Assembly (NCBI GenBank): GCA_946613765.1
Contig: CAMOFW010000045.1
Location: 1 to 5,999, forward strand
Source: an uncultured Mycoplasmatota bacterium
GTDB taxonomy: Bacteria > Bacillota_I > Bacilli_A > RF39 > UBA660
DNA length: 5,999 bases
Direction: 5' to 3'
The notes beneath the pieces were generated by a model. It ran no database searches. It was not told where the DNA came from and saw only the letters and a list, made by a program, of their open reading frames with translations. The first letter of the stretch is position 1. Each line of letters starts with the position of its first letter. Shown piece by piece: positions 5,464 through 5,999 of the stretch. The position numbers were made by a program, and so were the translations under genes.

Positions 5464-5985
5464 ATGAAGAAATATATAAGTAAGATATTATTAAGCATTA
5501 TCTTTTTATTACTTTGTGTTATTTATCTAAAAATAGATAATAATAATATTAATACTTTTAAAAGTATTGTATTTGATAATAGTTTATCTTTTAATAGAGT
5601 TAGTAATATATATAATAAATATTTTGGTAATGTAATACCCTTAATAGAAAAAGATAAGCAAGTATTTAAAGAAACACTAAGTAATAATACAATGGATGAT
5701 TACTTAAATGGTAAGTTAATTAATGTGGATAGTGATTATTTAGTTAGTGCCATAAATAGTGGTGTAGTTGTATTTATAGGTAATAAGGATGGATATAATA
5801 ATACTATAATTATACAAGGAATAGATGGAGTAGATATATGGTATGGTAATGTAGTGGATTATACTATTAATTTATATGACTATGTAAATAAGGGTGATAT
5901 TATAAGTAAAGTAAATGATAATAAGTTATATTTAGTATTAGTTAAGAATAATACATATATTAATTATGAAGATTATAAAGTTTGA
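5464..5985 (+). CDS. spoIVFA: SpoIVFA-like membrane protein with degenerate M23 (LytM) domain
   Basis: This 173-residue protein has one N-terminal membrane helix (about 7-23), a helical linker containing NIYNKYFGNVIPL (48-60), and a C-terminal LytM-like domain of about 98-163. That domain reads GVVVFIGNKDGYNNTIIIQG, then D-x-WYG and NLYDYVNKGDIISKV. The combination of a WYG motif, the LYDYV-KG segment and short length is typical of SpoIVFA rather than active endopeptidases. The HxxxD and HxH zinc ligands of M23 enzymes are missing; the equivalent of 'YAH' is WYG. In Bacillus, SpoIVFA anchors and inhibits the intramembrane protease SpoIVFB, which activates pro-sigma-K in the mother cell. The start is two bases after radC with no clear Shine-Dalgarno, suggesting translational coupling. 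The likely spoIVFB start overlaps its end. The family call is from pattern recognition and context. Confidence 0.75.
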   Translation: MKKYISKILLSIIFLLLCVIYLKIDNNNINTFKSIVFDNSLSFNRVSNIYNKYFGNVIPLIEKDKQVFKETLSNNTMDDYLNGKLINVDSDYLVSAINSGVVVFIGNKDGYNNTIIIQGIDGVDIWYGNVVDYTINLYDYVNKGDIISKVNDNKLYLVLVKNNTYINYEDYKV

Positions 5986-5999
5986 TATATCATTTTATT
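5966..5999 (+). CDS. Possible N-terminus of spoIVFB (site-2 protease), cut by the window end
   Basis: An ATG at 5966, overlapping the last 20 bases of spoIVFA in another frame, opens a frame that runs to the window edge: MKIIKFDISFY. A short positive start leading into a hydrophobic segment fits the N-terminus of SpoIVFB-type zinc proteases, and spoIVFB follows spoIVFA in Bacillus. No clear ribosome binding site precedes it, and eleven codons cannot establish identity, so no gene symbol is given. A TTG at 5982 in a different frame is an alternative start. Confidence 0.4.
   Translation, partial: MKIIKFDISFY

Noticed and set aside
5464..5985. Active M23 peptidoglycan endopeptidase
   Set aside because: The metal-binding histidines are missing; the domain has the degenerate SpoIVFA form.
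1..5999. Mycoplasma-type code (TGA = Trp)
   Set aside because: Conserved tryptophans are TGG, and TGA ends ylbE, the SPOR gene and spoIVFA at sensible positions.

Overview
The window is very AT-rich, with lysine, asparagine, isoleucine and leucine codons almost all in their A/T-rich forms, and every gene lies on the + strand. Tryptophan is always TGG, and several genes end in TGA, so the standard bacterial code applies rather than the Mycoplasma code. The families present (ParE/ParC topoisomerase IV, YlbD, YlbE, a SpoIIB-position SPOR protein, RadC, SpoIVFA) point to a low-GC Bacillota. The likeliest placement is an AT-rich Bacilli lineage close to Erysipelotrichales or the gut RF39-type clades. 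The lineage is inferred from gene families and composition, not from a search.

Region 1 (1-2770) holds the 3' end of parE and all of parC, the two subunits of topoisomerase IV, closed by a strong hairpin with a T-tract. The descending arm of that hairpin also contains the ribosome binding site of the next gene. Region 2 (2771-3330) is a two-gene unit, ylbD-ylbE, in the same order as in Bacillus; ylbD is a spore-coat family. Region 3 (3331-4170) is a self-contained transcription unit. It has a near-consensus sigma-A promoter, a leader of about 145 nt that folds on paper into a three-way junction, one type IV prepilin-like gene and a strong intrinsic terminator. Region 4 (4171-4367) has no gene. 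It holds one weak and one strong further hairpin, then a good sigma-A-like promoter with an 8-bp direct repeat at its expected transcription start.

Region 5 (4368-5999) is a tightly packed operon: a short membrane-anchored SPOR-domain protein (SpoIIB position), radC, spoIVFA and probably the first codons of spoIVFB. In Bacillus subtilis the same neighbourhood reads spoIIB-maf-radC-mreBCD-minCD-spoIVFA-spoIVFB. Here it appears collapsed, with maf, mreBCD and minCD absent between the flanking genes.

The points of most interest are the unassigned structured leader of the prepilin gene, the combined terminator and ribosome-binding-site hairpin between parC and ylbD, and the contracted sporulation/cell-shape cluster. 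No complete new defence or mobile system is visible, and there is no CRISPR, tRNA, rRNA or insertion sequence.
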